Positions 1-7,222 of a stretch of DNA of 64,000 nt are shown here, piece by piece. The notes under the pieces were generated by a model. That model saw only the letters and a list, made by a program, of their open reading frames with translations, did no database searches and had not been told where the DNA came from. Every line of letters starts with the position of its first letter. Position 1 is the first letter of the stretch. Made by a program: the position numbers and the translations under genes. Source of the stretch: Microbacterium sp. Au-Mic1 (GTDB lineage: Bacteria; Actinomycetota; Actinomycetes; Actinomycetales; Microbacteriaceae); contig NZ_JAJTTF010000008.1 in the NCBI RefSeq assembly GCF_021341785.1, positions 148,215 through 212,214 of the forward strand, in the 5' to 3' direction.

Positions 1-2
1 GA

Positions 3-368
3 GGCACCGCCGCGCAGGCGCAGGGGATCAGCCGGCTCGCCGAGGCGCGCGAGCTCGCCCCCGACCTCGCACCACTCGCGCTCGAGCTGTCCGAGGCGCT
101 GCTCGCCGACGGACGCGCCGACGAGGTGCGCACCCTGGTCGAGACCCTGCCGGCAGAGCTGCGCACGCTCGGGCGGTTCCGCGTCGTGGAGATCCGCGCC
201 GCCCTCGCCACCGGAGACACGGAGGCGGCAGGCCGGGTCCTCGAGGAGCGCTTCGAGGTGCCGAACCTCCGCGAGGGCGAGCTGAGCATGTCGGCGCTGT
301 GGCACGAGGCGTTCCCCGACCGCCCGGTGCCGGCCTGGTACGACTTCGAGATGGCGCCGGAGGGCTGA
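3..368 (+). CDS. C-terminal part of a DUF5107/TPR-like protein (5' end outside window)
   Basis: Only the last 121 codons are visible; the frame is open from the window edge, so the true start lies upstream. The fragment is an alpha-helical, Ala/Leu/Glu-rich repeat region (two helix-turn-helix units resembling TPRs around residues 10-75) and ends in a Trp/Tyr/Phe-rich tail with the pieces LREGE, LWHEAF and WYDFEM. That combination resembles the C-terminus of DUF5107 proteins, which pair a sugar-binding-like beta domain with TPR repeats. The assignment is from memory of the family tail and no catalytic residue is visible. A 22-bp-stem hairpin lies downstream. Confidence 0.6.
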   Translation, partial: GTAAQAQGISRLAEARELAPDLAPLALELSEALLADGRADEVRTLVETLPAELRTLGRFRVVEIRAALATGDTEAAGRVLEERFEVPNLREGELSMSALWHEAFPDRPVPAWYDFEMAPEG

Positions 369-447
369 GGCCCGGATCCCGCAATCCCGCGGTCGGGCCC
401 TGGTCCGCTCCCGCGTCCTGGTCCCGCGGCTGCTCCCACTCCTGTTC

Positions 448-500
448 CCTGGTCGCGTAGCGCCCCTTCCGCGCCTGCGAAGGGGCGCTACGCGACCAGG
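448..500. repeat. Dispersed palindrome family A, copy 1 (perfect 22-bp stem)
   Basis: Left arm 448-469 and right arm 479-500 are perfectly complementary with a 9-nt loop; the arm core is ggtcgcgtagcgcccc. It lies between convergent genes, so it could terminate transcription from both sides, but a diverged second copy at 1407-1489 suggests a dispersed repeat family. Confidence 0.85.
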
Positions 501-512
501 AAGCGACGGGAG

Positions 513-836
513 TCAGCCTCGGTCGAGGTCGTCCAGGAGTTGGACGGCAGCTGCCGCGTAGGCGCCGATCCACCGATCGTGGATCCGCTTGATCGGAAGC
601 GGGGCGAGCGTGAGGTGGCGTTCCCTGCCCTCGCGGCGACCGATCACGAGCTCGGCGCGTTCGAGCACCTTGAGGTGCTGCAGCACCGTGGTGCGGTCGA
701 GCTCGGGGAAGCACGCGCACAGCTCGCCCGTCGTCCGCGGCGCAGCGCGCAAGGCGTCGAGCATCCGGCGTCGGACGGGAGCGGCGAGCGCCTTGAAGAC
801 GAGATCGTCGTCCTCGGTTCCCTCCGCCGAATTCAT
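513..836 (-). CDS. ArsR-family winged-helix transcriptional regulator
   Basis: A 107-residue single-domain winged-helix protein, the usual ArsR/SmtB length. The N-terminal part has the ArsR signature ALAAPVRRRMLDAL (about residues 16-29), and the recognition helix is near LDRTTVLQHLKVLERA (about 46-61), followed by a wing with RREGRERHL. No cysteine cluster for metal sensing is visible (only a C-A-C pair before the recognition helix). It is divergent from an SRPBCC gene; ArsR regulators paired with AHSA1/SRPBCC proteins are common in actinobacteria. Its start codon forms one outer end of a perfect palindrome holding both promoters, which points to autorepression. The ligand is unknown. Confidence 0.88.
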   Translation of the reverse strand: MNSAEGTEDDDLVFKALAAPVRRRMLDALRAAPRTTGELCACFPELDRTTVLQHLKVLERAELVIGRREGRERHLTLAPLPIKRIHDRWIGAYAAAAVQLLDDLDRG

Positions 837-855
837 GTTGTAATCTTACAACATG
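834..855. promoter_or_regulatory. Palindromic bidirectional leaderless promoter/operator between ArsR and SRPBCC genes
   Basis: Ten-base arms catgttgtaa and ttacaacatg are exact reverse complements around a 2-nt centre. The two outer ATG triplets are the start codons of the divergent genes. TAATCT at 841-846 sits at -12 to -7 of the + start, and TAAGAT (minus strand, 848-843) sits at -12 to -7 of the - start. Both transcripts should therefore begin at their ATG, and the symmetric site is a natural operator for the ArsR dimer (inference). Confidence 0.8.
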
Positions 856-1347
856 TCTCAGATCGAAATCGCTGCGGACATGGCTCCGCTGACCGAGCTG
901 TCCTTCTCCGTCTCCGGCCGCGTCTCCCGCCCGCCCGCGGAGGTCTTCGAGGCTGTCGCCGATCCTGCGCAGCTCTCCCGCTACTTCACGACGGGCGGAG
1001 CTCGGGGCCGCCTCGAACCCGGCGCCGAGGTCAGCTGGGACTTCGCCGACTTCCCCGGACGCTTCCCCGTCGTGGTCCTCGAGGCGAAGGCCCCTGAGCG
1101 CATCGTGATCGAGTGGGCGGCGGCCCCCGGCAGCAACGACACCGGCACCACGCGCACGGTGTTCGAGTTCGCCCCGATCGACGGGGGCGCGCGCACCCTC
1201 GTCACGATCACAGAGTCGACGTGGCGCGCCACCACGGGCGGCGCGAAGAGCGCCTTCGGCAACTGCGAGGGCTGGACCGGCATGCTCGCAGCACTCAAGG
1301 CCTGGCTCGAGCACGGCATCAACCTGCGCGACGGCTTCTACAAGTAG
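853..1347 (+). CDS. SRPBCC (AHSA1-like) domain protein
   Basis: A 164-residue protein with one START/SRPBCC fold of the AHSA1 type. Visible features are RPPAEVFEAVADPAQLSRYF near residues 26-45, the WDFADFPG strand pair, and the closing amphipathic helix with GWTGMLAALKAWLEHG (about 140-155). Such proteins bind hydrophobic ligands or partner proteins in a deep cavity; no catalytic residue can be assigned. The start is fixed by a leaderless promoter with TAATCT exactly six bases before ATG. Its divergent ArsR neighbour is the likely regulator. The role is unknown beyond the fold. Confidence 0.85.
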   Translation: MSQIEIAADMAPLTELSFSVSGRVSRPPAEVFEAVADPAQLSRYFTTGGARGRLEPGAEVSWDFADFPGRFPVVVLEAKAPERIVIEWAAAPGSNDTGTTRTVFEFAPIDGGARTLVTITESTWRATTGGAKSAFGNCEGWTGMLAALKAWLEHGINLRDGFYK

Positions 1348-1406
1348 CTCTCCCCCGAGGCAGGCAGTCCTCTCCAACGCCTCCGGGGCGGATCCACCTC
1401 CGCTCG

Positions 1407-1489
1407 CTGGTCGCATAGCGCCCTTTACACCGCCGCGAAAGGGCACTACGAGACCAGTGAACGAGTTGGAAGGGGCAACACGAGACCAG
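1407..1489. repeat. Dispersed palindrome family A, diverged copy 2 with a duplicated right arm
   Basis: The left arm 1407-1426 (ctggtcgcatagcgcccttt) pairs with 1438-1457 at 17 of 20 positions. A second right arm follows at 1470-1489, giving a 32-bp direct duplication of the arm plus flank. The arms match copy 1 at 448-500. The rest of the 1348-1524 gap holds nothing else I recognise. Confidence 0.75.
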
Positions 1490-1524
1490 CGAACGACCTG
1501 CCAAGCCGCATCGGATCCGGCCCG

Positions 1525-2289
1525 TCAGCCCCGCATCCGCGGATCCTCGGTCGGGTCGCGGTACATCGCCGGGCATCCCTGGTCCTTCGCGGAGGGGCTC
1601 AGCTCGAAGTGCCAGGCCTCGTTGTCGTACGTGCGGCACAGTCCGAACTGCGCGCCGTGGCGGTTCAGCCAGTCCGCAGCGTCGTAGGGGGCGATGTCGA
1701 CCGCCTGGCCCTTGACGTGCAGCGACGTCTCGGGCGTGCCCACCCAGCGCGACGCCTCGGCCTCGGATCCATAGGTGCGCACGGCGTCGCGCAGCAGCCA
1801 GGCCTGGTACGCCTTCGAACGCCATCCGCTCGCCACCCGCAGCTCGAGCCCGTCCTCCTCAGCCGCGGCGAGCGCCTGCTCGAGCGCCTCGCGCAGGCCG
1901 GGTTCCAGCTTCGACACCGCGGGGGCCGAGTCCTGCAGCGACACCGAGTCGCCGTCCGCGATGTAGCCGTCCTCGGCGGTCGGCATGCCGCCGCCGCGTG
2001 CGGACGCGGATCCGCCGTCGCCCGCCGCCACGGGGCCCGGATAGTCGGGGCGCGCCGTGACGGCGGCCGTGATCACCGCGGCGGCGGTGCCGGCGCCCAG
2101 CAGCGCGAGCACCGTCAGCGTCGCGAAGAACCGGAACAGCCGCCGACGCCGCCGGGGAGCCTGTGACGCCCGGTGCCGCGGGGCCGGGATCCGCGTCGCC
2201 GCGCGCATCCCCTCGACGTCGGGCTCCCGGGGCAGGATCCATTCCGGTGCGGATCCGGGTCGCAGCGGAGCAGAGGTGTTCGTGTCCAT
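1525..2289 (-). CDS. M15-family D-alanyl-D-alanine carboxypeptidase (VanY-like), membrane anchored
   Basis: 254 residues. A cytoplasmic Arg-rich stretch (45-50) precedes one transmembrane segment (about 51-75), then a Gly/Ser/Ala linker and an extracellular M15B peptidase domain (about 128-240). The zinc-site motifs are SLHVKGQAVD (His191, Asp198) and EAWHFEL (Glu224 catalytic, His227 zinc), with the substrate-side motif SGWRS at 154-158. VanY-type enzymes remove the terminal D-Ala from peptidoglycan stem peptides outside the cell. It is divergent from an OmpR/histidine kinase pair, an arrangement that suggests control by, or co-function with, cell-wall sensing. The topology is N-in, C-out. 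Confidence 0.9.
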   Translation of the reverse strand: MDTNTSAPLRPGSAPEWILPREPDVEGMRAATRIPAPRHRASQAPRRRRRLFRFFATLTVLALLGAGTAAAVITAAVTARPDYPGPVAAGDGGSASARGGGMPTAEDGYIADGDSVSLQDSAPAVSKLEPGLREALEQALAAAEEDGLELRVASGWRSKAYQAWLLRDAVRTYGSEAEASRWVGTPETSLHVKGQAVDIAPYDAADWLNRHGAQFGLCRTYDNEAWHFELSPSAKDQGCPAMYRDPTEDPRMRG

Positions 2290-2363
2290 GCCTCCACCCC
2301 ATCGAGGCGGACGTTGCCCGGCCGTTCGTGTTTTCGCATACGCCCGCGATATGCCGCTGTGCT

Positions 2364-2375
2364 TAGGCTTCTGGC
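2364..2375 (+). promoter_or_regulatory. Leaderless promoter of the OmpR-type regulator
   Basis: TAGGCT at 2364-2369 is followed by exactly six bases and then the ATG at 2376, so the start codon is the predicted transcription start. No Shine-Dalgarno sequence precedes the gene. Confidence 0.7.
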
Positions 2376-3116
2376 ATGCGCGTGCTGATCGTGGAGGACG
2401 AACCCGCCCTGGCCGGAGCGGTCCGTGACGGGCTGCGTCTCGCGGCGATCGCCGCGGACACCGCCGGGGACGGGCACCTCGCCCTGGAGCTGCTGGACAT
2501 CAACACCTACGATGTGGCGGTGCTCGACCGGGACATCCCCGGTCCGAGCGGCGACGACATCGCCCAGGCGATCGTCGCCTCCGGATCCGGTCTACCGATC
2601 CTCATGCTCACCGCCGCCGATCGCCTCGACGACAAGGCGACCGGTTTCGAGCTCGGCGCCGACGACTACCTGACCAAGCCGTTCGAGATGCGCGAGCTGG
2701 TCCTGCGGATCAGGGCGCTGGCGCGCCGCGCCCCGCGGTCGACACCGCCGGTGCACGAGCTGGCCGGAATCAGGCTCGACCCGTTCCGCCGCGAGGTGTA
2801 CCGCGACGGACGCTACGTCGCCCTCACCCGCAAGCAGTTCGCGGTGCTGCAGGTGCTCGTCGAGGCCGGCGGCGGCGTGATCAGCGCCGAGGAGCTGCTC
2901 GAGCGCGCCTGGGACGAGAACGCGGATCCGTTCACGAACGCCGTGCGCATCACGGTCTCGGCGCTGCGCAAGCGGCTCGGCGAGCCCTGGGCGATCCTCA
3001 CCGTGCCGGGGGTCGGCTACCGGATCGACGTCGACGGCAGCGCGCGCGATGGCGATTCGGGCGACGAGGCGACGGACGAGGATGCGACGATGCCGGGGCG
3101 CACGAGGAATGCCTGA
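2376..3116 (+). CDS. OmpR/PhoB-family response regulator
   Basis: 246 residues. The receiver domain (1-115) has the acidic pair Glu7-Asp8, phospho-acceptor Asp51 in VLDRDIPG, and the conserved Lys of LTKPFEM (about 103). The DNA-binding winged helix (about 130-225) shows LTRKQFAVLQVLVEAGG and NAVRITVSALRKRLGE. The C-terminal tail is short and acidic. It overlaps the next gene by 8 bp (ATGCCTGA), so the pair is translationally coupled. With the kinase it forms a classical two-component system; the divergent VanY-like gene is a plausible target. Confidence 0.95.
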   Translation: MRVLIVEDEPALAGAVRDGLRLAAIAADTAGDGHLALELLDINTYDVAVLDRDIPGPSGDDIAQAIVASGSGLPILMLTAADRLDDKATGFELGADDYLTKPFEMRELVLRIRALARRAPRSTPPVHELAGIRLDPFRREVYRDGRYVALTRKQFAVLQVLVEAGGGVISAEELLERAWDENADPFTNAVRITVSALRKRLGEPWAILTVPGVGYRIDVDGSARDGDSGDEATDEDATMPGRTRNA

Positions 3117-4278
3117 CGCGTCATCGACCCCCGCAGAGCCGCCGAGGCCGGCACTCCCCTCGACGCCGGCCCTCCCACCCCGCCCGGTCCGCGCTGCCGG
3201 CCTGTCGGTGCGCTGGCGACTCACGCTCAGCTACGTCGCGCTCGTCGCGGTGGCGGGCGCCGTGCTGCTCGGCGTCGTCGCGCTGTGGCTGCTGCGCTAC
3301 GTGCCCGACGGCACGGTCTACAACACCGACCCGATCGCCGGCACGAGCTGGGCGCCGAATCGCACCGACATCATCCGCGCGTTCGTTCCGCCCGCCACGT
3401 GGGCGCTGCTCGGGCTCATCGCGGTCGGCGTGCTCGGAGGCTGGCTGCTGGCCGGTCGGGTGCTGCGCCCGCTCACCGCGATCGGCGAGACAGCGCAGGC
3501 CGTGAGCGACGGCGACCTGGACGCGCGGATCGCGCTGCCGGGCCGCGACGACGAGTTCCGGCGCCTCGCCGACGTCTTCGACGGCATGCTGGACCGCATC
3601 CAGGGCGACCTGCAGCGCGAGCGCCGCTTCGCCGCGAACGCGTCTCACGAGCTGCGCACCCCGCTCGCGATCACCCGCGCGGTGCTCGACGTGGCCGAAG
3701 CGGATCCGGATCCCGACATCCCTCAGTTGCTCGTGCGCCTGCGCACCGCGAACGAGCGCGCGATCGCCCTGACCGAGGCGCTGCTGCTGCTCGCGCGGCT
3801 CGACGCCCGCCCGCCCGCACGCGTCCCCGTCGACCTGTCCCTGGCCGCGGAGGGCGCCGTCGAGCTGCTGCACGAGGTGGCCGCGGCTCGTGACGTGCGG
3901 CTCGACGCGGTCGGCGACCCGGTCATGGTCCGCGGGGACGCGGCGCTGCTCGACCAGCTCGCCCTGAACCTCGTACAGAACGCCCTCGTGCACAATCTGC
4001 CCTCCGGCGGATCCGCCACGGTGCGCACGCTCCGTCTCGGCGGGCAGGGTGCGCTGGTCGTCGAGAACACCGGAGACCGGCTCGACCCGGCCGTGGTCGC
4101 CACGCTGGTCGAGCCGTTCCAGCGCGGCGCCGGCCGCACCCGCGACGGGGCGCACGGCGGATCCGGCCTGGGCCTGGCGATCGCCGGTTCGATCGTCGAC
4201 GTGCTGGGTGGGGCGCTCGAGCTGACCGCCCTGCCCGCGGGCGGCCTGCGCGTCGAGGCGACCTTCCCGCTGGAGTGA
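3109..4278 (+). CDS. Sensor histidine kinase (HAMP-HisKA-HATPase_c)
   Basis: 389 residues from the ATG inside the regulator's last codons; a longer upstream start would only add an Arg-rich antisense-like stretch. A Pro-rich cytoplasmic N-terminus is followed by TM1 (about 38-63), a very short extracellular loop of about 33 residues, TM2 (about 97-116), a HAMP linker (GRVLRPLTAIGETAQAV), the H-box FAANASHELRTPLA with His180, the N-box QNALVHNLP and the G-box GGSGLGLAIAGS. The small loop suggests sensing inside the membrane or through a partner rather than direct ligand binding. It is encoded with the OmpR regulator and should phosphorylate it. Confidence 0.95.
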   Translation: MPDASSTPAEPPRPALPSTPALPPRPVRAAGLSVRWRLTLSYVALVAVAGAVLLGVVALWLLRYVPDGTVYNTDPIAGTSWAPNRTDIIRAFVPPATWALLGLIAVGVLGGWLLAGRVLRPLTAIGETAQAVSDGDLDARIALPGRDDEFRRLADVFDGMLDRIQGDLQRERRFAANASHELRTPLAITRAVLDVAEADPDPDIPQLLVRLRTANERAIALTEALLLLARLDARPPARVPVDLSLAAEGAVELLHEVAAARDVRLDAVGDPVMVRGDAALLDQLALNLVQNALVHNLPSGGSATVRTLRLGGQGALVVENTGDRLDPAVVATLVEPFQRGAGRTRDGAHGGSGLGLAIAGSIVDVLGGALELTALPAGGLRVEATFPLE

Positions 4279-4303
4279 CGCGGGTCGGCGCGGCGCGTCG
4301 ACC

Positions 4304-4792
4304 TCAGCTCGGCGGGATCCAGATCGGGTCGGGGGCGATGGCCGCCGAGATCCGCCGGCTGGCGATGCCGAGCTGTCGCGCCTGGGCGGCGGTGAGGACG
4401 TCGAAGACGAGCGTGTCGACGAGCGCCTCGTGACCCGGGGTCGCCTGCTGGACCTTCGCGTGGCCGTCCTCCGACAGCACGGCGAGGGTGAACCGTCCAT
4501 CCGTCTGGTCGATCACACGCCGGACCCAGCCGCGCTGCTCGAGGCGTGAGACCGCACGCGAGAGCCGCGAGAGCGTGCAGCTCGCGAACCCGGCGAGCAC
4601 GCTCAAGCGCAAAGATCGCCCCTCGGCGGCGTCGAGCGCGTAGAGGATCCCGAACTCGAAGTGCGTCAGGCCGCTGTCCCGCTGCAGCTGGGCGTCGAGT
4701 GCGGCAGGAAGGCGCTCCAGGAGCGTCGCGACGGACGCCCAGATCTCCGCTCTGGGCAGCGGCGTCGTGGCGGATCTCGTGGGCTCGGGCAC
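4304..4792 (-). CDS. MarR-family transcriptional regulator
   Basis: 162 residues from the GTG at 4792, chosen because TATCCT lies exactly at -12 to -7 of it, so the gene looks leaderless. MarR core: LTHFEFGILYALDAAEG, a recognition helix with CTLSRLSRAVSRLEQRGWV, then the beta wing with DQTDGRFTLAVLSEDG, and a C-terminal dimerisation helix. The sequence DxRxxxVxLT of typical MarR proteins is present as DGRFTLAVLSEDG. It is divergent from a short-chain dehydrogenase, with two operator-like sites between them, so it most likely represses that gene and itself. The inducer is unknown. Confidence 0.88.
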   Translation of the reverse strand: MPEPTRSATTPLPRAEIWASVATLLERLPAALDAQLQRDSGLTHFEFGILYALDAAEGRSLRLSVLAGFASCTLSRLSRAVSRLEQRGWVRRVIDQTDGRFTLAVLSEDGHAKVQQATPGHEALVDTLVFDVLTAAQARQLGIASRRISAAIAPDPIWIPPS

Positions 4793-4804
4793 GAGGTCAG
4801 GATA
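4793..4804 (-). promoter_or_regulatory. Leaderless promoter of the MarR gene
   Basis: On the minus strand TATCCT (4804-4799) is followed by six bases and the GTG start at 4792. Confidence 0.6.
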
Positions 4805-4823
4805 CCTCGAAATCGAAGAGCGT

Positions 4824-4872
4824 GACTTGCTCAAGCAACTGAATACGCGTAGGTTGACTTTCCCAAGCAAGT
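4824..4872. promoter_or_regulatory. Two tandem MarR operator-like sites
   Basis: gacttgctcaagcaact (4824-4840) and gactttcccaagcaagt (4856-4872) are near-copies exactly 32 bp apart, about three helical turns. Each approximates the palindrome ACTTGCTNNAGCAAGT; the first has a perfect ttgct/agcaa core. They lie between the divergent MarR and SDR genes. Confidence 0.65.
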
Positions 4873-4909
4873 GAAACGGCGACACAGACGCCGTCCGGAA
4901 CGGAGCGAT

Positions 4910-5701
4910 ATGAACCTGGAACTGCACGGCAGGACGGCTTTCGTGAGCGGATCCACCCAGGGCATCGGCTATGCCATCGCCTCCGCACTCACCGCCGAGG
5001 GGGCGGAGGTCATCATCAACGGGCGCGCCCCTGCCGCCGTCGACGCCGCCGTGTCCCGACTGCGCTCGGAGCATCCGGGAGCACTGCCGCGCGGAGTCGC
5101 CGCCGACCTCGCCGACACCGGGGAGACCTCCCGTCTGCTGCAGGACATCGGCGAGGTCGACGTCCTGGTGAACAACGTCGGCCTGTTCGGGGTCGCGCCG
5201 TTCAGCGACATCGCCGACGAGGACTGGCAGCGTTACTTCGACGTCAACGTGATGAGCGGCGTCCGGCTCTCGCGAGCACTCCTGCCGGGCATGCTGCGCC
5301 GCGGGTGGGGGCGGGTCGTGTTCATCGCCAGCGAGTCCGGTGTCGACGTGCCCGCCGACATGATCCACTACGGCGCCACCAAGGCCGCGATGCTCGCCCT
5401 CGCCAACGGCCTTTCCAAGCTCACCCGCGGGACGGGTGTCACCGTCAACAGCATCCTCGGCGGCCCGACCTATTCCGACGGAGTGGAGGCGGTCGTCACC
5501 CAGCTCGCCGCCGCCCAGGGCGTGGACGTCGGGACGGTCAAGGCCGCGATCATCGGCCAGAACCGCACGACCCTGCTCGAGCGGTTCATCGACCCTGCGG
5601 AGATCGCGAACCTCGTCGCCTACCTGGCCAGCCCCCGCTCCTCGGCCACCAACGGATCCGCCGTGCGCGCCGATGGCGGCGTGCTCACCACGATGCTCTG
5701 A
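4910..5701 (+). CDS. Short-chain dehydrogenase/reductase (SDR)
   Basis: 263 residues starting at the ATG that follows ggagcg. Classical SDR: NAD(P)-binding SGSTQGIG (13-20), NNVG (88-91), catalytic Ser near 141-143 and the pair Tyr154/Lys158 in YGATKAAM, ending in GSAVRADGG, typical of SDRs where the C-terminus closes the active site. It should catalyse NAD(P)H-dependent reduction of a carbonyl or oxidation of an alcohol in the cytoplasm; the substrate cannot be read from sequence. It is divergent from MarR with the tandem operators between, so it is probably induced when MarR binds its ligand. Confidence 0.92.
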   Translation: MNLELHGRTAFVSGSTQGIGYAIASALTAEGAEVIINGRAPAAVDAAVSRLRSEHPGALPRGVAADLADTGETSRLLQDIGEVDVLVNNVGLFGVAPFSDIADEDWQRYFDVNVMSGVRLSRALLPGMLRRGWGRVVFIASESGVDVPADMIHYGATKAAMLALANGLSKLTRGTGVTVNSILGGPTYSDGVEAVVTQLAAAQGVDVGTVKAAIIGQNRTTLLERFIDPAEIANLVAYLASPRSSATNGSAVRADGGVLTTML

Positions 5702-5814
5702 CCCGCGTCATCTGCGCCGGAGCGCAAGGCGCCTGAGGCACTGCAGCGACATACACGCGGGTGACCGACCGCCTCGGCGGGAACCTGCGCTCGGCGTCGG
5801 TATCGGATCCGCAC

Positions 5815-5858
5815 TTGACACCCCTCAGGTTCGATGGTTAGTTAGTCGAGTAACTAAC
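5815..5858 (+). promoter_or_regulatory. Promoter and GntR operator of the ABC exporter operon
   Basis: TTGACA (5815-5820), a 17-bp spacer and TTAGTT (5838-5843) form a strong-looking promoter. Overlapping the -10 is an inverted repeat with perfect 8-bp arms gttagtta (5837-5844) and taactaac (5851-5858). It precedes the gntR gene, so the site is probably its autoregulatory operator. The rest of the 5702-5882 gap shows nothing else. Confidence 0.75.
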
Positions 5859-5882
5859 CGACTGACCGCAACGAGGACATCC

Positions 5883-6281
5883 GTGATCGACGAAGGCCGA
5901 CCGCTCTTCCTTCAGATCGCCGAGGCGATCGAGGACTCCATCGTCGACGGCACGCTCGCCGAAGACGCGCAGGCCCCGTCCACGAACGAACTCGCCGCGT
6001 TCTACCGGATCAACCCCGCAACCGCCGCGAAGGGAGTGGCCATGCTCACCGACAAGAGAGTGCTCGTCAAGCGCCGCGGCATCGGCATGTTCGTCGCCGT
6101 CGGCGCTCGCGACATCCTGCTCCGCGAGCGCCGCACCGCGTTCGCGGACCGCTTCATCGATCCGCTCCTCGCCGAGGCCCGCACGCTCGGGCTCGGTGAA
6201 GACGATCTGGCCGCCCTGCTGCGCGAACGCGCCGCACTCGCTGCCCCGACCACCGCACGCACCGAAGGGAACCGCGCATGA
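5883..6281 (+). CDS. GntR-family regulator, YtrA type
   Basis: 132 residues from GTG, preceded by cgagga. The protein is a GntR winged helix (about 8-75: LFLQIAEAIEDSIVDGTL, APSTNELAAFYRINPATAAKG) followed only by a short helical tail, which is the YtrA subfamily pattern. These small regulators usually control the ABC exporter encoded behind them. Its last codons overlap the ATPase start (ATGA), indicating translational coupling. It is transcribed from a promoter overlapped by an inverted repeat, consistent with autorepression. The inducing compound, often an antimicrobial or cell-envelope stress signal in this subfamily, is not known here. Confidence 0.9.
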   Translation: MIDEGRPLFLQIAEAIEDSIVDGTLAEDAQAPSTNELAAFYRINPATAAKGVAMLTDKRVLVKRRGIGMFVAVGARDILLRERRTAFADRFIDPLLAEARTLGLGEDDLAALLRERAALAAPTTARTEGNRA

Positions 6282-7222
6282 CCGCCGTCATCGAGGTGTC
6301 GAACCTCGCGAAGCGCTACCGCGAGAAGCTCGCACTCGACAATGTCTCACTGTCCATCGAACCCGACACGATCTACGGCCTGCTCGGCCGCAACGGCGCC
6401 GGCAAGACCACGCTCATGTCGATCCTCACGGCGCAGAACTTCGCCACCTCGGGCGACGTCCGGGTGTTCGGCGAGAATCCCTACGAGAATGCGCACGTGC
6501 TGAGCCGGGTGTGCTTCGTGCGCGAGAGCCAGAAGTACCCGGACGACGCGGCGCCGATCCACGCGCTGCGCGCCGCACGGCTGTTCTTCCCGAACTGGGA
6601 CCAGCAGCTCGCCGATCGGCTCGCCGACGAGTTCCAGCTGCCGATGAAGCGCCGCATCAAGAAGCTCTCCCGCGGCCAGCTCTCCGCGGTCGGCGTGATC
6701 ATCGGACTCGCCTCACGCGCCGAGGTCACCTTCTTCGACGAGCCGTACCTCGGCCTCGACGCCGTGGCCCGGCAGATCTTCTACGACCGCCTGCTCGAGG
6801 ACTACGTCGAGCACCCGCGCACGATCATCCTGTCCTCGCACCTGATCGACGAGGTCGCGAACCTGATCGAGCGGGTCATCGTGATCGACGACGGGCGGAT
6901 CCTGCTCGACGAGGACACGGACGCGGTGCGCGGTCGCGCCTCGACGGTGGTCGGGGATGCGGCGGCGGTCGACGCCTGGACCGCGGGACGGGAGATCCTG
7001 CATCGCGAGGCGCTCGGCCGGGTGGCCTCGGCCACGGTGCTGGGCCGGCTCACTCCGGAGGACCGCGCCGGCATCGTCGACGCCGGCCTCGACCTCGCCC
7101 CGGTGTCGCTGCAGCAGCTCATCGTGCGCCTCACACAGCGCTCCGGCGATGACGCACCGACTGCTTCCCCTCTCGCCGAATCGCACGGAGAACCGCTGTC
7201 GCTCACGAAGGAGGTGCGCTGA
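6278..7222 (+). CDS. ABC transporter ATP-binding protein (exporter type)
   Basis: 314 residues. Walker A GRNGAGKTT (37-45), a signature loop reading LSRGQ rather than LSGGQ, Walker B TFFDEP with the catalytic Glu, and a switch His in SSHLIDE. The last about 90 residues form an accessory domain seen in YtrB-like ATPases. It forms an operon with the GntR regulator (ATGA overlap) and the membrane protein (TGATG overlap). With one ATPase and one membrane subunit of six predicted segments, the complex is likely a homodimeric exporter. Confidence 0.93.
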   Translation: MTAVIEVSNLAKRYREKLALDNVSLSIEPDTIYGLLGRNGAGKTTLMSILTAQNFATSGDVRVFGENPYENAHVLSRVCFVRESQKYPDDAAPIHALRAARLFFPNWDQQLADRLADEFQLPMKRRIKKLSRGQLSAVGVIIGLASRAEVTFFDEPYLGLDAVARQIFYDRLLEDYVEHPRTIILSSHLIDEVANLIERVIVIDDGRILLDEDTDAVRGRASTVVGDAAAVDAWTAGREILHREALGRVASATVLGRLTPEDRAGIVDAGLDLAPVSLQQLIVRLTQRSGDDAPTASPLAESHGEPLSLTKEVR

